From Taiwanofungus camphoratus (Eukaryota; Basidiomycota; Agaricomycetes; Polyporales; Taiwanofungaceae), in contig CP021231.1 in assembly GCA_003999685.1 (NCBI GenBank), forward strand, positions 1,364,001 through 1,428,000: DNA of 64,000 nt, read 5' to 3'. The position numbers and the translations under genes were made by a program. Positions 10,444 to 22,438 of this stretch are shown piece after piece; the first letter of the stretch is position 1; each line of letters begins with the position of its first letter. Below the pieces are notes generated by a model that made no database searches, was not told the origin of the DNA, and was given only the letters and a program-made list of their open reading frames with translations.

Positions 10444-13028
10444 ATGGCGACTGCACACGCCCACGATGTCTACGCGGAACAGCTCTTCAAACGTGGAGAG
10501 GGTTATCCTCTGTGGGCACCCGAAGCTACTGAAGATGGCGAGGTGCTCATCGGCGATGTTGGCTACGTACGTAGAGGCGCTTTCTACCGAATGTTTAATG
10601 CTATGCGTGAGGGCGACGACGAAATCAACAAAACATGGGGCGTACCAGATGGGTTCAAGGAGTTTACCAGCCAAAATTTTGGGAAAAGGCGACAAGAAGC
10701 TGCAATCGATGCGGGTGCTTTGTGCAGCAAGAGTGTCCGGAAGATCTCGGTTGATGCAAGTTTATCCATGTACGTAGCAGTTTCTCCAGTTTTACACCAG
10801 CAATGCCATCTGATCGCTTTGAGATCCCTCAGGCATGGTGGAGGAGCAGGCTTCCACTTCGAATGCACCGACGATCAAGGTGCTATTCTCGTTCTCAAGG
10901 ATTCCGCCACCCGAGAGGAGATGCATCCCAGTCGCAAAATGAAGAACTACATGTTCAAAAACATTCAAAGCTGGCATTCGTTCGCTGTTGACAAATTAGA
11001 CGTTGAGATCGAGCTGGAGGGAATCATGTTCGTGCGAGGATGGGTGAAGACGACTGAATGGGCTGTTGCGGCGGTCCTTCATGAAGGAAGGAGCGCAAAG
11101 GTTTCGTTCAATGGAGATTTCGGGCTCCCTGCGGAGGCATCCTTCGAATTCTCTGCATCTCAGGAAGTGTCGGCATCCTATGCACACCGCTCTGGCCCTC
11201 CACGCAAGAAGAAGGAAAAGGGTGAAAAATCTAAAGCAAAGAACAGCCTAGATGCTGAACCCTACAAGGCGGACCAGTGTGTCTTCTTGCATTACTACAA
11301 GCTGAAGAAGAGGCGCTTTTTTGGGCCCAAAAGGCTCGAAGCTGCGGCTGAACCACGAGATCCATCTCCTTCATCTGATGACGAGGGGAATGCGATCGAG
11401 GCGGTGCCGGCCGTTGAAAAGGTATGCAGATATAGCGTTACGATTATGTATGGAAATTAAAAAGTTACAGCCGTATGATCCTGTCCAATTTGTCCTTGAC
11501 TATATTCTCGACGTATGTCTCCGATTTATGACTACCCTGCATATTGACTTATGATCCATGCCATTAGCATTCTCAAGCGGATGCCGCCATTGCCAGCGAT
11601 CGGGATATCATTGATTTATGTAATGTATGGAATCGCACTATCCCATTATTGTGGTCGACCTGATTAAGTGGCATCAAGGGCTCAGACATCCCCGACAACA
11701 TACCAGAATTCCTTGAGAATATCCAGCCACACGTCGAAGTCAACGATGATGGATGTTAGTTGGTTTCACATAATGTTCAGAACGATGGCACTGACACCAT
11801 TCACCCAGTGGGCATGCTTTTGTTTGACGACGCTATTGCGGACCGACCCGTCACAGAGAATACGGAGGCTGTATCACAGACTGCCAATGAAAGGCCCTTG
11901 GGACCATCAGGATCGCCCCCCGATGTGGTTGTGCAGGCTGATGAAAAGGAGCCAAGTGACGATGACCCCGACAAGAAACCGCCGCTCAGTATGATAGGCG
12001 AAGCTTCTCTCTTGGATCTTCCTATAGACGACCATAGGGGTGGCATCTGTGCTCTTGCGTACTCACCAGATGGTCGATATATTGCAAGCGGATTTGAAGA
12101 TTCCACAATCATTATATGGGACCCCGTCACCCGGCAGCGTCGGAGTACATTGCAGGATCATTTCGACACGGTGTGCTCGTTAGCATTCTCTCCAGACAGC
12201 ACCCGACTGGTTTCTGGTTCCCGCGATAAACGGTTGATCATCTGGGATGTTGCCTCCGGCCAAAGAGTTAACATCCTGGAGGGGCATCAGGGCTTCGTAG
12301 ACTCTGTCGCCTATTCTCCTGATGGCAACACGATTGCATCTGCATCCGTCGACTTTACTGTCCGGCTTTGGGATGCACATACTGGCATTGTACGATCCGT
12401 GTCTGGTGGGCACAATGCCATGGTGATGCTCGTCACTTTTTCTCCAGATGGACGGCGCTTGGTTTCGGCTAGCGCAGACTGTATTGTACGTGTGTGGAAT
12501 ACGAGTGACGACACACAGACGGCCATTCTTGATGGGCACCAGGGCGTCATATACTCTATTGCCTTCTCCCCTGATGGTCGTCGCATTGTGACGGGCTCTG
12601 ACGACGCGACCTGCCGAATCTGGAGTGCAGAGACAGGCGAAGAATTCGCTACTCTACGCGAGCACATGGGTTCAGTATGGGCTGTGACGTTCTCGCCAGA
12701 TGGGAAGCGTATACTATCCGTAGCAAGTGACCGGACGGTCAAGATTTGCGATTCATTCAGCGGCAGCCAGATCTCCTCTATAGACGGCAGCGAGGGTTTG
12801 GTGAACGCTGCTGCGTTCTCCGCAGACGGTGAATTCGTCTGCGCGGGTGCGGAGGACCACTCTGTGCGCGTGTGGAATACAAGTACCGGTAAACACATCG
12901 TGAATTTCGAAGGACACACTGACAGTGTCAGTCATCTACGCTTCTCTCCTGATGGCAAGCATATTGTGTCTGCTTCCGATGACGGCACAGTCCGGTTGTG
13001 GAATTTGGGTGACATTGTTGTCGGATGA
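10444..13028 (+). CDS. WD40-repeat protein with Agaricomycete-specific N-terminal domain
   Basis: Six exons (10444-10769, 10833-11421, 11471-11512, 11568-11624, 11679-11754, 11809-13028) sum to 2310 nt, 769 aa. The N-terminal ~340 residues begin MATAHAHDVYAEQLFK and contain GYPLWAPE, VGYVRRGAFYRMFNAM and FHFECTDDQGAILVLKD; this module recurs in mushroom WD40 proteins but has no known function. After a linker (IPDNIPEFLENIQPHV) come eight WD40 repeats, each with an SPDG or close variant and a terminal WD, WN, WS or CD, enough for one beta-propeller. The propeller is a likely protein-binding platform. The first intron (63 nt) is a multiple of three and lacks stops, so retention would stay in frame; splicing gives the family-like S-M-H-GGGAGFHFEC. 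A broken scrap of the same N-terminal module lies near 23.7 kb. Confidence 0.88.
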
Positions 13029-13636
13029 TGTTTCCAGTCTTGAAGACTGAATAGGTGTTTGGTTTGAACTTGAACAGATGACTGTAGTATACGTGTGGAA
13101 CTACTTATCTTTCCTCGTCTTGTAGCGAGAATTGGACGTCTACGTACCATATGCGAACTCTCGAATTGAAATCAAAGGTCGAACCTTTTCTCTAATATTG
13201 AAGTAGTGTGGCTTCCACTCATGGTAGCTGAAAGATCCAAGACGTTAATTAACTGGATGGCTTTCGGAGCAGTGCCGGATGCCGTACGTGGTAGTTAGAG
13301 AACTGCTGTAAGTAGTATGGAACAGGCTATTTTCTTGTGAGATCTGCGCCGGTAATATACCTACCTACCTGATACTTTGCTGGCTATTATGCGCTCAAAG
13401 GTTACCTTCACAAAGAGTTTCCCTTTGGCTTCACCGTGCAAATTCATCAGTACAATGCATATCAAGCACTGGATGTGATTGACTTCGGGTATATATTACA
13501 GTACTTGGGTGCATTCAATACATTCACACCAGAGTTTTACAGCTTTTCAGAAAGGAGTACGTTCCACGATTCGACCAAGCTGTAGGTGAGAGGTAGCCAC
13601 ATGTACGTCTAGATAGATCAATAGCCGTATCAACCA
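13029..13636. other. Convergent 3' intergenic
   Basis: About 0.6 kb between the 3' ends of the WD40 gene and the first MFS transporter. No gene, repeat or RNA was recognised; presumably it holds both 3' UTRs. Confidence 0.55.
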
Positions 13637-16053
13637 TCAGAGAACGTATCTGAAATCGCGGTTTTGGATATCTGTTAGATCTAAGTATTCCTTCAAAAAA
13701 AGACGAGATATTAACATGCGGATACATCTCCGCGCTCGAAAGTATCAAAACGCATGGAGTGAATGAAACATACCTTCTCCACTTTCCGTTCAACTCGTGT
13801 CCCATCAGGCAGGGCCACCTCCATGTACACATCGTTGTATGTCGTGTCGGGAGGTTCTGCATCTCTACGCCTGTTCTCCAGGACAAGGTAGTACCTGATG
13901 ATAAGCAGGAGTATCATGCAACTGACATAACAAGCCCCAATGACAGCCCATGGGACATGGTTCCTATTTTGCCGGTAGAAAGGGTAAATTGTCATGGTCA
14001 GAAGAATTGTTGAGACGATTTTCGGCCTTACCGGGGAAGGTACCGGGCCTGCCACATGAACGGCCCCGCACAGTTTCCAATGCAGTAACCGATGAGCATC
14101 ATGGCATTTACGGTCACTTTCTTCGTGTGTCCTGCGGTGATATTCGTCACCCACGACAAGGACAGCACGAATGCGGTGACGTTGATATCTACCGCAGACG
14201 AAGGTATAAGCGGTGAATTGAGGATATCCATGATGATACGGTACAAGGGGAAAAATCGGACGTCTACGCACTGGTCAACCATTGCCCAAACAGAAGTCCG
14301 ACCTTGTCGGTCCACGGTAAGAGATTCACTAGCAGGATACCAAGCAACGTCGGTAGGTAATAACAAACGCCCACCCAAGCACGGGCGTTCTTCAGGCGCG
14401 TCGCTAGCTGGACGCCCGTGGAGATAGTGGTCAACTCGATGCAACCGCTTACAATTCCTAAGAGAGTCGTCTGCCCAGTGGTAAACCCAAAGGAGTCAAA
14501 TATGATCGTTGTCTGGTTCGTAAGACTGTTTGGCACGTTATCGAGAGCAGAAAATAGTGTGAAGAGCCATGTCTTTGGATCGCAGAGCGCCTCGTAGAAC
14601 CTAGGTTAATGAGGAATGAGTCAAGGATACACTTGGAGGGAATGAGCCAGCCTGACTGTTCTTTCTTGAAACGCTTGTTTTCGACACCAGTTTGATTTGT
14701 CTGTAAGGTGGATGCAGTCAACGATAGACAATCCTTTAGATCATTACTGAGGCATTTGCCTTGAGACGTAGCACAGCCGTGATACGCTCTCCCTTTGTAA
14801 GGAATACTGCGTTTGTAGGAGAATCCGGAAACAGGAGCCTACCAAATTGATTAAGGTCGTTCTTGCTTCTATAGGCTTATACTCACCAAAAAGCAACAGA
14901 AGTTATCAGGGTAAGCAGACCGGCGATGATTACCAGCCTGAGAAACCACGAAAGTGAGTGAAATGGATGCACTGTACGATCAAGTGCGCTACCATTGCCA
15001 CGGCCGAAAATGGGGCGTCTTGGCGTGCAGCGAGCCAAAACTGACCAAGGCCAGGATGATTTGTGCTGTCAAAAACTTCAAATTTCATCGGGAATATCAC
15101 TCGAACCTTGAGATCTCACCAGTGCCGTTCATCATGACTGGCCATTAACAAGCATGAGTATCACGTACTACTTTTAAGATGAAGAAACAACACTCACACC
15201 AGTAACCCACTCGCCGAGTCTGCTCGATACGCGTATAGAACATAGAAGTAACAATCATAAAGCCAGCTGTGATTGAGCCCTCACACATGCCCAGGATAAA
15301 GCGACATGCGAAAAGGCCCCCAAAATCCTTACAAGCAGCATGGCAGCACAGAGCAACGCCCCATACAAAGATGTTCCAGCTGTAGCAAGTATTGCGATGT
15401 CACCAATGACTGTCAATGCCCAGAACATGCTGAAGCTAAATTACGAACCTGAGCCATTTACCTACAGGGAGCCGCTGGAGAGCGAGATTCTGAGGGTACT
15501 CGAATACCAAATAACTCAAGTAGAATATTGTTCCGAGCCTTACAAGAGTCACGTTGAGTAATCAGGTGACCTCAGGATGTCAGGATTGGCATACCAGTTG
15601 TACCTACAAAACAATAAATGGCTTCAAAGGTGTTCGTAAGAAATATTCACGCACTGGTTGGTCGTAAGGTGCGTATCAGTTCTAAAAAGTGGCGTATCAG
15701 CCTTCCCCCTTATCCTGGAATTTAAGGCAAGCGAACTTGAGACCCAGGATTGCCGCATTACCAAGAGTAAGCTTGTCCATGTATTGAACCACGTAAATCA
15801 CTGGCGATAGGTGACTCATCGTTCATTCATGTCTTAACCTTGTAGATAGAAGGTACTCACTGCACATCAGCGGCATTATATGCCTGTCGATCTTCCTTCG
15901 GACCCGAAGAGCCTCTGCAGGATCCACTTCCGTTGTCGTACCAGCGACGAGCTGTGCCCCTGTATCGGCTTCTTCTGTCACGATAGCAATATGGACGTTG
16001 CCTTTCTTCTCATCGTCAATCGAACTATGGACCGAAGGCTCCCGGGTGCTCAT
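13637..16053 (-). CDS. MFS transporter, allantoate permease (Dal5/ACS) family, copy 1
   Basis: Twelve-helix plasma-membrane transporter of the anion:cation symporter family, which in fungi imports allantoate, nicotinate, biotin, pantothenate and similar organic anions; the substrate cannot be told from sequence. The start MSTREPSVHSSIDDEKKG matches the paralogue at 20028-22438, as do RKIDRHIMPLMC at the first splice junction, LVFEYPQNLALQRLP, the TM block LKNARAWVG, VTAGHTKKVTVNAMML and the last exon EYLDLTDIQNRDFRYVL. The gene is broken into about ten short exons by 50-70 nt introns, with all segments I checked in open frames. One donor (GTCAGG after KKEQ, near 14650) is weaker than its GTGAGT counterpart in copy 2. 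A minus-strand TATATAA lies near 16191. The product is about 500 aa and appears intact. Confidence 0.83.
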
Positions 16054-17585
16054 CTTGATTAGAGAGAAAGGTTCAGAAAAACTAGAGCTGGCCTAAGTTT
16101 GGTCATTTATATGAATTCCAGATGCCCTCGTTTATCGGTGCCGCTGCAAGAGGGGAGCCTGCGATATATCACGTAGCTGTCGTACCTGTTTTATATACAG
16201 TACCGAAGCCAAGAAGCTTCAGAAGCACAAAGTAAGACCGATAGGATGCAATTTTATGAGGGCTCTTATCTACGTATCCGCACAGTCGGAAGCACTCGGT
16301 ATCGTGATCAATCCGACAGCGGAAAGATAGTCCCAGACAAGAGCAAGCAAGTCACTAGACACTAAAGTGCATGAGATTCAAACAGGTTTGTAAAAGGGAC
16401 TTCTTGTCTCATAAACAGCGTCAAGGCATTGCCCGAGACATGAGACAATAGCAGCAGTGCAAGCTTGAAAGAGCGATGCGCCTCGCCATGTATTCCAAAG
16501 TCGAAGCAGTATCTAAGCTAGATACCGATGGTACATCAGGAACCGCAAGAGCACATAGGTCAATTGTTTCATATTTGTCTGAGGAGAGGGGGAAGAAGTC
16601 GGCGCAGGGAAGTGATGAACGAAATGACTCTATATAAGTGTTAGTGAGAGCTAATGCATCCAATCTGATCCTTCTTTTGCCGGCTGTATCCGCATGCACG
16701 CGGACCAAAAGATACACTCACAGTCTCTTCGTCCAAGTTTTTAAATCGGGTTGTCTGTGTTCGGTGCCTTGCGAAGGAGCGAGTATGTCGAGGCTAAGGT
16801 AACCAACAGTGAACACGGTTAGCCAATCACGATCGATAGGCCGCGTCATGATCACGTGTTTATCACGTGATATATAACCGACGCGTTCAGTCGCGGACAG
16901 AGCCGCTGGCGCTCTAGAAGTATTTGAGAATGACCACCATCCATCATGCATCATAACGCACTCGTATATCAGGGTCTAAGGCGATCCAGGTCAAGACAAA
17001 GTTTTATTCTTTTCATCAATCTTTGCGACGCTGCTATATGCTATTGTTATGCTGACAGCCCAATCCCCGAGCGGCAAGCCCCTGGAGGGCCAGGGAGAAA
17101 GTAGAAGAAAAGTGTGGATGCCCTTGTTCAATACAAGCAATACAGTCTCAATGGCTCAAGCTTCTCTAGAGCACTGGAACAAGTGGGCAAAGATTCTGGT
17201 ATATAAAACGCATCGACCTCTGCGTCTCCTTGACTTCATTAGGTCGGAATAACTGACGATGTATAATTTCTGCTATTTAAGTTGTGCTTGTTATCAGTCT
17301 CCAAGGAATTGTGAGTTCCAGCTTGGAGACGGCTCCCAATTTGCTCAAGGTGAACGTCAAAGTAGGCGCCCAAGCCTCTAGCACTGCTGCAACCAGGACC
17401 TTACGGCGAAACTCTAACTTCCTGTTTACAGATTTTGATCCTTTTTGATCCATCAGACGCAACTAATGTCATGACGTTTGGACCTCAAGCACGATCTTGA
17501 TTGTCGTCAGCACAAACTACCTTCATCACGGCGTACTGCAACTGCTGCCTATGCTACGTGGTGAACGAGAATACACTAGGATAGC
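16054..17585. other. Intergenic between MFS copy 1 and zinc-finger remnant
   Basis: About 1.5 kb. A minus-strand TATATAA at 16191-16197 suits the MFS copy 1 promoter. A promoter-like cluster lies at 16821-16877. The short open frames on both strands show no recognisable domain. Confidence 0.5.
16821..16877 (+). promoter_or_regulatory. CCAAT / double CACGTG / TATA cluster
   Basis: A CCAAT box (near 16822), two CACGTG E-boxes 11 bp apart (16853-16858 and 16864-16869) and a TATATAA (from 16871) line up in the order of a plus-strand fungal promoter. CACGTG is the site of bHLH factors of the Cbf1/Pho4 type. No intact gene follows; the nearest plus-strand coding sequence is the decayed zinc-finger copy from 17586. 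It may be that gene's old promoter, or drive a transcript I cannot see. Confidence 0.45.
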
Positions 17586-18375
17586 ATGGAAGAGACTCTT
17601 CCGATCGTCTGCTACAGGTGCCAAAGGAACTTTGCAAAGGCACGTAGTCTCACCCAGTACTATGTGTAGAGCCCGGCTCACCACTACTGTCGCCGTTGCA
17701 ACGCCCGTTTCGACTGCGCGCATGATCTTCTGAAAACGATTACTGTTATTGTCTGATATGTAATCCATTGTTTAATCTTCTCGAGGGCGTCCAATTAGCC
17801 TCACGTTTAGAATTTTGATTCTGACCTAGGTTTGCATGACCACAGTCTCCGGGAACATTCTTATTGCGTCTCGTGCAATTCAGTCTTTCTAAGCGAAAGC
17901 AACCCCAAAACGCATCTTCAATCTTCTATTCATCAATCTATCCGTGTTCCGGCCATTCTTACGAAAGAGCGGTCGTTTCGAATGAGGTGCTATATCACTA
18001 CTTTGAGTCCGGCTTCTGTCCCTCGGGTCACTCGCCACATCGTCAATAGGTCTATCGTTCGTACAGACACCAATGGATCAACGTCAATCTCGTTCGCCTC
18101 ATACTCTCTCAGGGTACGTCTTCTCCGGAATGACGGAGATGTGGGCTACAGATTGTTATGCTAATGGCCCTCAGTTTGAGTGGTTTTTGTGCCATCGAGA
18201 GTATGCCTTTCCAAGTATTTTGAATGAGCAATCCTGGAATCCTACGAACGCCAGGAATATGTACAAGTGCCCGATGTTGTGGGTCGGCTGCGGCGCGGGG
18301 TACGTCGAGAGCGAACACTGTAGCGTATGCAGCTTCAACGTACTGCGGAAGGCTGTTGGGCGACATCAGCACATC
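17586..18375 (+). pseudogene. Decayed C2H2 zinc-finger gene, paralogue of the downstream gene
   Basis: Segments in several frames match the intact gene at 18779-19719 in the same order. They are CYRCQRNFAKARSLTQYYV followed by a TAG stop and SPAHHYCRRCNARFDCAHDL; then REHSYCVSCNSVFLSES; then LYHYFESGFCPSG; then TEMWATDCYANG, FLCHREY and VESEHC. The intact gene has TQHYV-QSPIHHYCQRC, LLLHFESGSCPSG, TEMWATERAWNG, FLCHREY and VESEQC at the corresponding places. At least one in-frame stop and several frame changes break it, and finger histidines are lost. It is a tandem duplicate that has decayed while its neighbour stayed open. Confidence 0.8.
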
Positions 18376-18681
18376 GGTTCGCGGCAGACCATACCGGATA
18401 TCCCCAGGTCTTCAAGGCTCGTAGATGGGTACTGTTCAGATGATCACGAACCACCCCTTGTCCCCTTGTGTCACTTTTTGTGCCGAATTGGGAACCACAT
18501 TAGAATGATTTCTCGAGATCAAGGATTCCCATGTATTATTGATGCTTTTCGAGGAATCGTGAGCATCTTACAGCTAGGTAACTGTCACGGCATGCTCCGT
18601 CACTTTCAAATGTACGTGACAGGAGCGGAATGCATGTCTTTGTTCCTCCTTTGTGCAACCACGAGGAGGCAAGCAGGCGCA

Positions 18682-18688
18682 TATATAA
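18682..18688 (+). promoter_or_regulatory. TATA box of the zinc-finger gene
   Basis: TATATAA sits about 95 bp before the ATG of the zinc-finger gene, a normal distance for a fungal TATA element with a short 5' UTR. Confidence 0.45.
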
Positions 18689-18778
18689 ACCAAACGTTCC
18701 TCTTTCATCTTTATTCCCAAAGGCTCAGTACCTCTCCTCAGACTCTATCCGATTTGTTATACCGTTTGCGTCTTCGCC

Positions 18779-19719
18779 ATGGCTTATTGTGACCGCTGCG
18801 ATCGTTATTTCACCAACGACCGCGCGCTTCAGCAACATGAGGAGAACTCTTCCATGCACAATATCTGCCATCGTTGCCAGAAGGACTTCAGTAGTGAATG
18901 GGGCTTGACACAGCACTACGTGCAGAGCCCCATTCACCATTATTGTCAGCGTTGTGACGACCATTTTCGTTCCGCTCATGACCTTACCTCCCATTATGAG
19001 GATGTTCACTACTATTGCCAGATATGTAACTCAGTACGGGTTGGCAATGTGAGCGCCTTTGGCAGCTCGTTGATTTTCTATGATTGCAGATCTTCGACTT
19101 CGAATTGGGACTTCATGAGCATAATCGCCAGAAGCACCCTTATTGTACTTCGTGCAAGCGCGTTTTCCAAAGCCAAAACCATTTGAACACGCACCTCCGG
19201 TCCTCTATCCATCAACCCCTGGCATATACATGTCCCGGCCGCAAGTGCGGCAAGTCTTTCGTTTCGACAGCTGCGCTACTCCTCCACTTCGAGTCGGGTT
19301 CATGCCCTTCAGGCGTCACCCGCCACAGCGTCGACCGCTTCGCGATTCAATACGACAGTAGCAGAGTCATCACTAATCCCGCACGCCTGATCCGCGGTCC
19401 CGATGGATATGCCGGCCCGACCGTCACAGAAATGTGGGCAACCGAGCGCGCCTGGAACGGAAACAAGTACGAATGTTTCCTGTGTCACCGGGAGTACCGT
19501 ACTCTATCCGCCCTGAATCAGCATCTCGGGAGTGCAGCACACGCGGACAAGATATACAGGTGTCCGACGAGGTGGAATGGCTGTGGCACAGAGTTTCGGA
19601 CGCTCAGTGCACTTTGCCAGCACGTAGAAAGCGAACAATGTGGGGTGCGGAGGTTTAATGACGCAATGCAGAATGTTCTGGGCTCGTTGTCGAACGGGAT
19701 GAGGATGCTTACTCTGTAG
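18779..19719 (+). CDS. Multi C2H2 zinc-finger protein
   Basis: Two exons, 18779-19033 and 19090-19719, total 885 nt (294 aa). Fingers follow each other from the first residues: CDRCDRYFTNDRALQQH, CHRCQKDFSSEWGLTQH, CQRCDDHFRSAHDLTSH, CQICNSIFDFELGLHEH (completed across the intron), CTSCKRVFQSQNHLNTH, and CGKSFVSTAALLLH; two more lie toward the C-terminus (CFLCHREYRTLSALNQH and GCGTEFRTLSALCQH). Such closely packed fingers usually bind DNA or RNA, so a nuclear role is likely but the target is unknown. The gene lies between two minus-strand transporters and just downstream of its own decayed copy. The C-terminal LGSLSNGMRMLTL has no recognised motif. Confidence 0.87.
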
Positions 19720-20027
19720 AAAAATGGAGCAATCGGCTTCCAGGTCCCAGGCCGAATCAAGGCACGAAACATGGTCTTTACTGCATTACATTGTCGCGAT
19801 TCGGTCTCTGGCATCCAAGTTCATATGTTTCACCTTCGCCAAAAATGATCTCCTACTCCCTATTTTGCAACCCTGATCTTTCATCTTTTTCCTAATACAA
19901 GTTTGAATTTTCGATGACATCAGACTATTTATTTGCCAGCAATCCTTGAAGCAGAAATACTTAATTTTACACCTTATAAGTCTAGGTAAGAGATACATGC
20001 AACTCATGCAACCGTGTCGTATAAACG
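19720..20027. other. Convergent 3' intergenic
   Basis: About 300 bp between the zinc-finger gene and the 3' end of MFS copy 2; AT-rich in its second half, with no recognised feature. Confidence 0.5.
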
Positions 20028-22438
20028 TTAGAGCACATATCTGAAATCGCGATTCTGGATGTCCGTCAAATCCAGATATTCCTATACGTCGAACAGAAGA
20101 CATTAATTATGGCCGTTGTTACACCAGTACAGCGACGAGTGACAAACCTTCTCTACTTTACGCTCGACTCGCTTCCCATCAGGCAGAACCACCTCAATGT
20201 ATACATCATCGTAAGTCGTGTCTGGCGGCTCCGCGTCCCTGCGCTTGTTCTCCCGGGCAAGTATAAACCTGATTACGAGCAGGAGAAACATACAGCAGGC
20301 GTAGCATATGCCGATGATGGCCCATGGGATATGGTTGCTATTCGGGTAGGAGGCCAAAATTAAGTCATCGGCATCACGCAGGATACGATGTGAAAGTAGA
20401 TGAACTCACCGAGGTACGTATTTCGACTGCCACATGAACGGTCCAGCTGCGTTACCAACACAGTAAGCGATGAGCATGATGGCGTTGACGGTGACTTTCT
20501 TCGTGTGTCCAGCAGTGACATTCGTTAACCAGGAGAGCGCCAACACAAACGCAGTGACGCTAATACCTATTCGAGAGGAGGTCGGAGTAGAAGTCATCAG
20601 CTTAATGTCAACACATTAACCGCCTGAAACGAATTGCGGGCGCCGCAGACAAACCGACGCACCCGTCATCCACTGCCCAAACAGCAGCCCTACTTTGTCG
20701 TGCCAAGGTAAGAGGTTCACTAAGAGGATACCGAGAATCGTTGGAAAGTAGTAGAAGAAGCCGACCCATGCACGCGCATTCTTCAGGCGCGACGCAATCT
20801 GCACGCCCGTGAAGATCGTAGCGATCTCGACGAAGCCGCTCACAATGCCCAAAAGCGTCGTCTGCAGGTCGGTGAAACCGAACGAAGACATGATGATCTG
20901 CTGCTGGTTGGTAAGGCTGTTTGGCACGTTGTCAAAAGCGGAGAAAAGCGCGAAGAGCCACGTCTTGGGGTCGCGGAGAGCCTCGTAGAACCTTCACCAA
21001 TGAATGGTAAGCGGTAAACTACTGGAAGAACTTGCAATGACTCACTGCTCCTTCTTGAAGCGCTTGTTCTCGACACCTGTTTGGTTCGCCTACAAAGGCA
21101 GTAAGACCAGAACTTAAGCGACCTACCGCGATGTATTTTCCTACCTTGATACGTTGTACAGCTGTCACACGTTCTTCCGGAGTTAGGAACCATGCAGTTG
21201 TAGGAGAGTCCGGGAACATAAGCCTCAGAACTGACTTCAGCATTAGTGCTGTTATGCATTATCTGCATGCTCACCAGAAAGCGACAGCAGTGATCAGGGT
21301 GAGCAAACCAGTGATGATCACAAGCCTGTGGATTCACTTCACTCGATTGGCTGATCCGCGAGAGAAGGTACTTACCATTGCCAAGGCTGGAAGCGTCCTG
21401 ATTTGGCGTGCAGCACACCGAAGCTGATGAAGCCTATGACAATTTGCGCTACAAAGAGCATCTAGACGTGAATTATCTGTGCAAAACATGATACTGACCA
21501 GTTCCGTTCATCAAAACTGTAGCCGTTTCGATTATATGAGGGAAAAGAGTATCGAGAGGTTAGGATCAAATTCGCCCCAGTAGTCAACCTGACTTACACC
21601 AGTATCCAACACGCAGAGTCTGTTCAGCGCGCGTGTAGAACATAGACGTGACAATCATGAAACCAGCGGTAATGGAGCCCTCGCACATGCCCAAGAAGAA
21701 TCGGCACGCGAAGAGGCCACCAAAGTTCTTACATGCAGCATGGCAGCACAGAGCCACTCCCCAGACGAAAATGTTGGCGCTGAGTCGTGTGATCAGAGCT
21801 CGAGAGACTTGTTAACAGCTTTCCGTGCGTACCTCATCCATTTTCCAACTGGGAACCGCTGCAAAGCAAGATTCTGGGGGTATTCGAACACAAGATAGCT
21901 GAGATAGAAGATCGTCCCGAGCCTAGACATCGTCACAAGTACATTCAGCAGGTCGTCGTAACAGGTACATTGCGTTTGCATACCAGTTGTACCTGCGAAG
22001 TCGTCGCGTGAGACCAGTAAGATGATCAAATCAAATGCACATACTGGCTTGTCGTTAGGTGCGTCGCCTTCCTAGTAACACGGAATCAAGACTCGTTACC
22101 ACTGTAAGATAGGCTCTCAACGCACTTAATACCCAAGATGGCCGCGCTTCCGAGGGTCGTCTTGTCCATGAATTGTATCCAATACAAGACTGATCACGCG
22201 AGTAATCCTCAAAGTTTGACCGACGCTGCGCAGAACGGAACCACTTACTACACATGAGAGGCATGAGATGCCTGTCTATTTTCCTTCGGATCCGTAGGGC
22301 CTCCTTCGGGTCGACCTCCATCTCCGTACCAGCGACAAGCTGGGCACCCGTGTCCACCTGCTCCGTGACAACTGCAACATGGACGTTGACCTTCTCGTCC
22401 TCAAGGGACTCCTTGCCAACAGATGTCTGCGAGCTCAT
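20028..22438 (-). CDS. MFS transporter, allantoate permease (Dal5/ACS) family, copy 2
   Basis: Paralogue of the transporter at 13637-16053 with the same architecture and intron pattern. It starts MSSQTSVGKESLEDEK; a further in-frame ATG lies upstream but the alignment with copy 1 favours this one. Visible blocks are TGAQLVAGTEMEVDPKEALR, RKIDRHLMPLMC, LVFEYPQNLALQRFPVGKW, LRLMFPDSPTTAWFLTPEER, NQTGVENKRFKKEQ, the helix-rich stretch SFGFTDLQTTLLGIVSGF, VTAGHTKKVTVNAIMLIAYC and the final exon EYLDLTDIQNRDFRYVL. It should be a proton-coupled organic-anion importer in the plasma membrane. A TATA-like AATATAAG lies about 90 bp before the start. All exons checked are open, so it appears functional. 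Confidence 0.86.

Noticed and set aside
12311-12919. 202-codon minus-strand frame opposite the WD40 repeats
   Set aside because: Mirror of the repeated WD40 codons; the plus strand carries the conserved protein.
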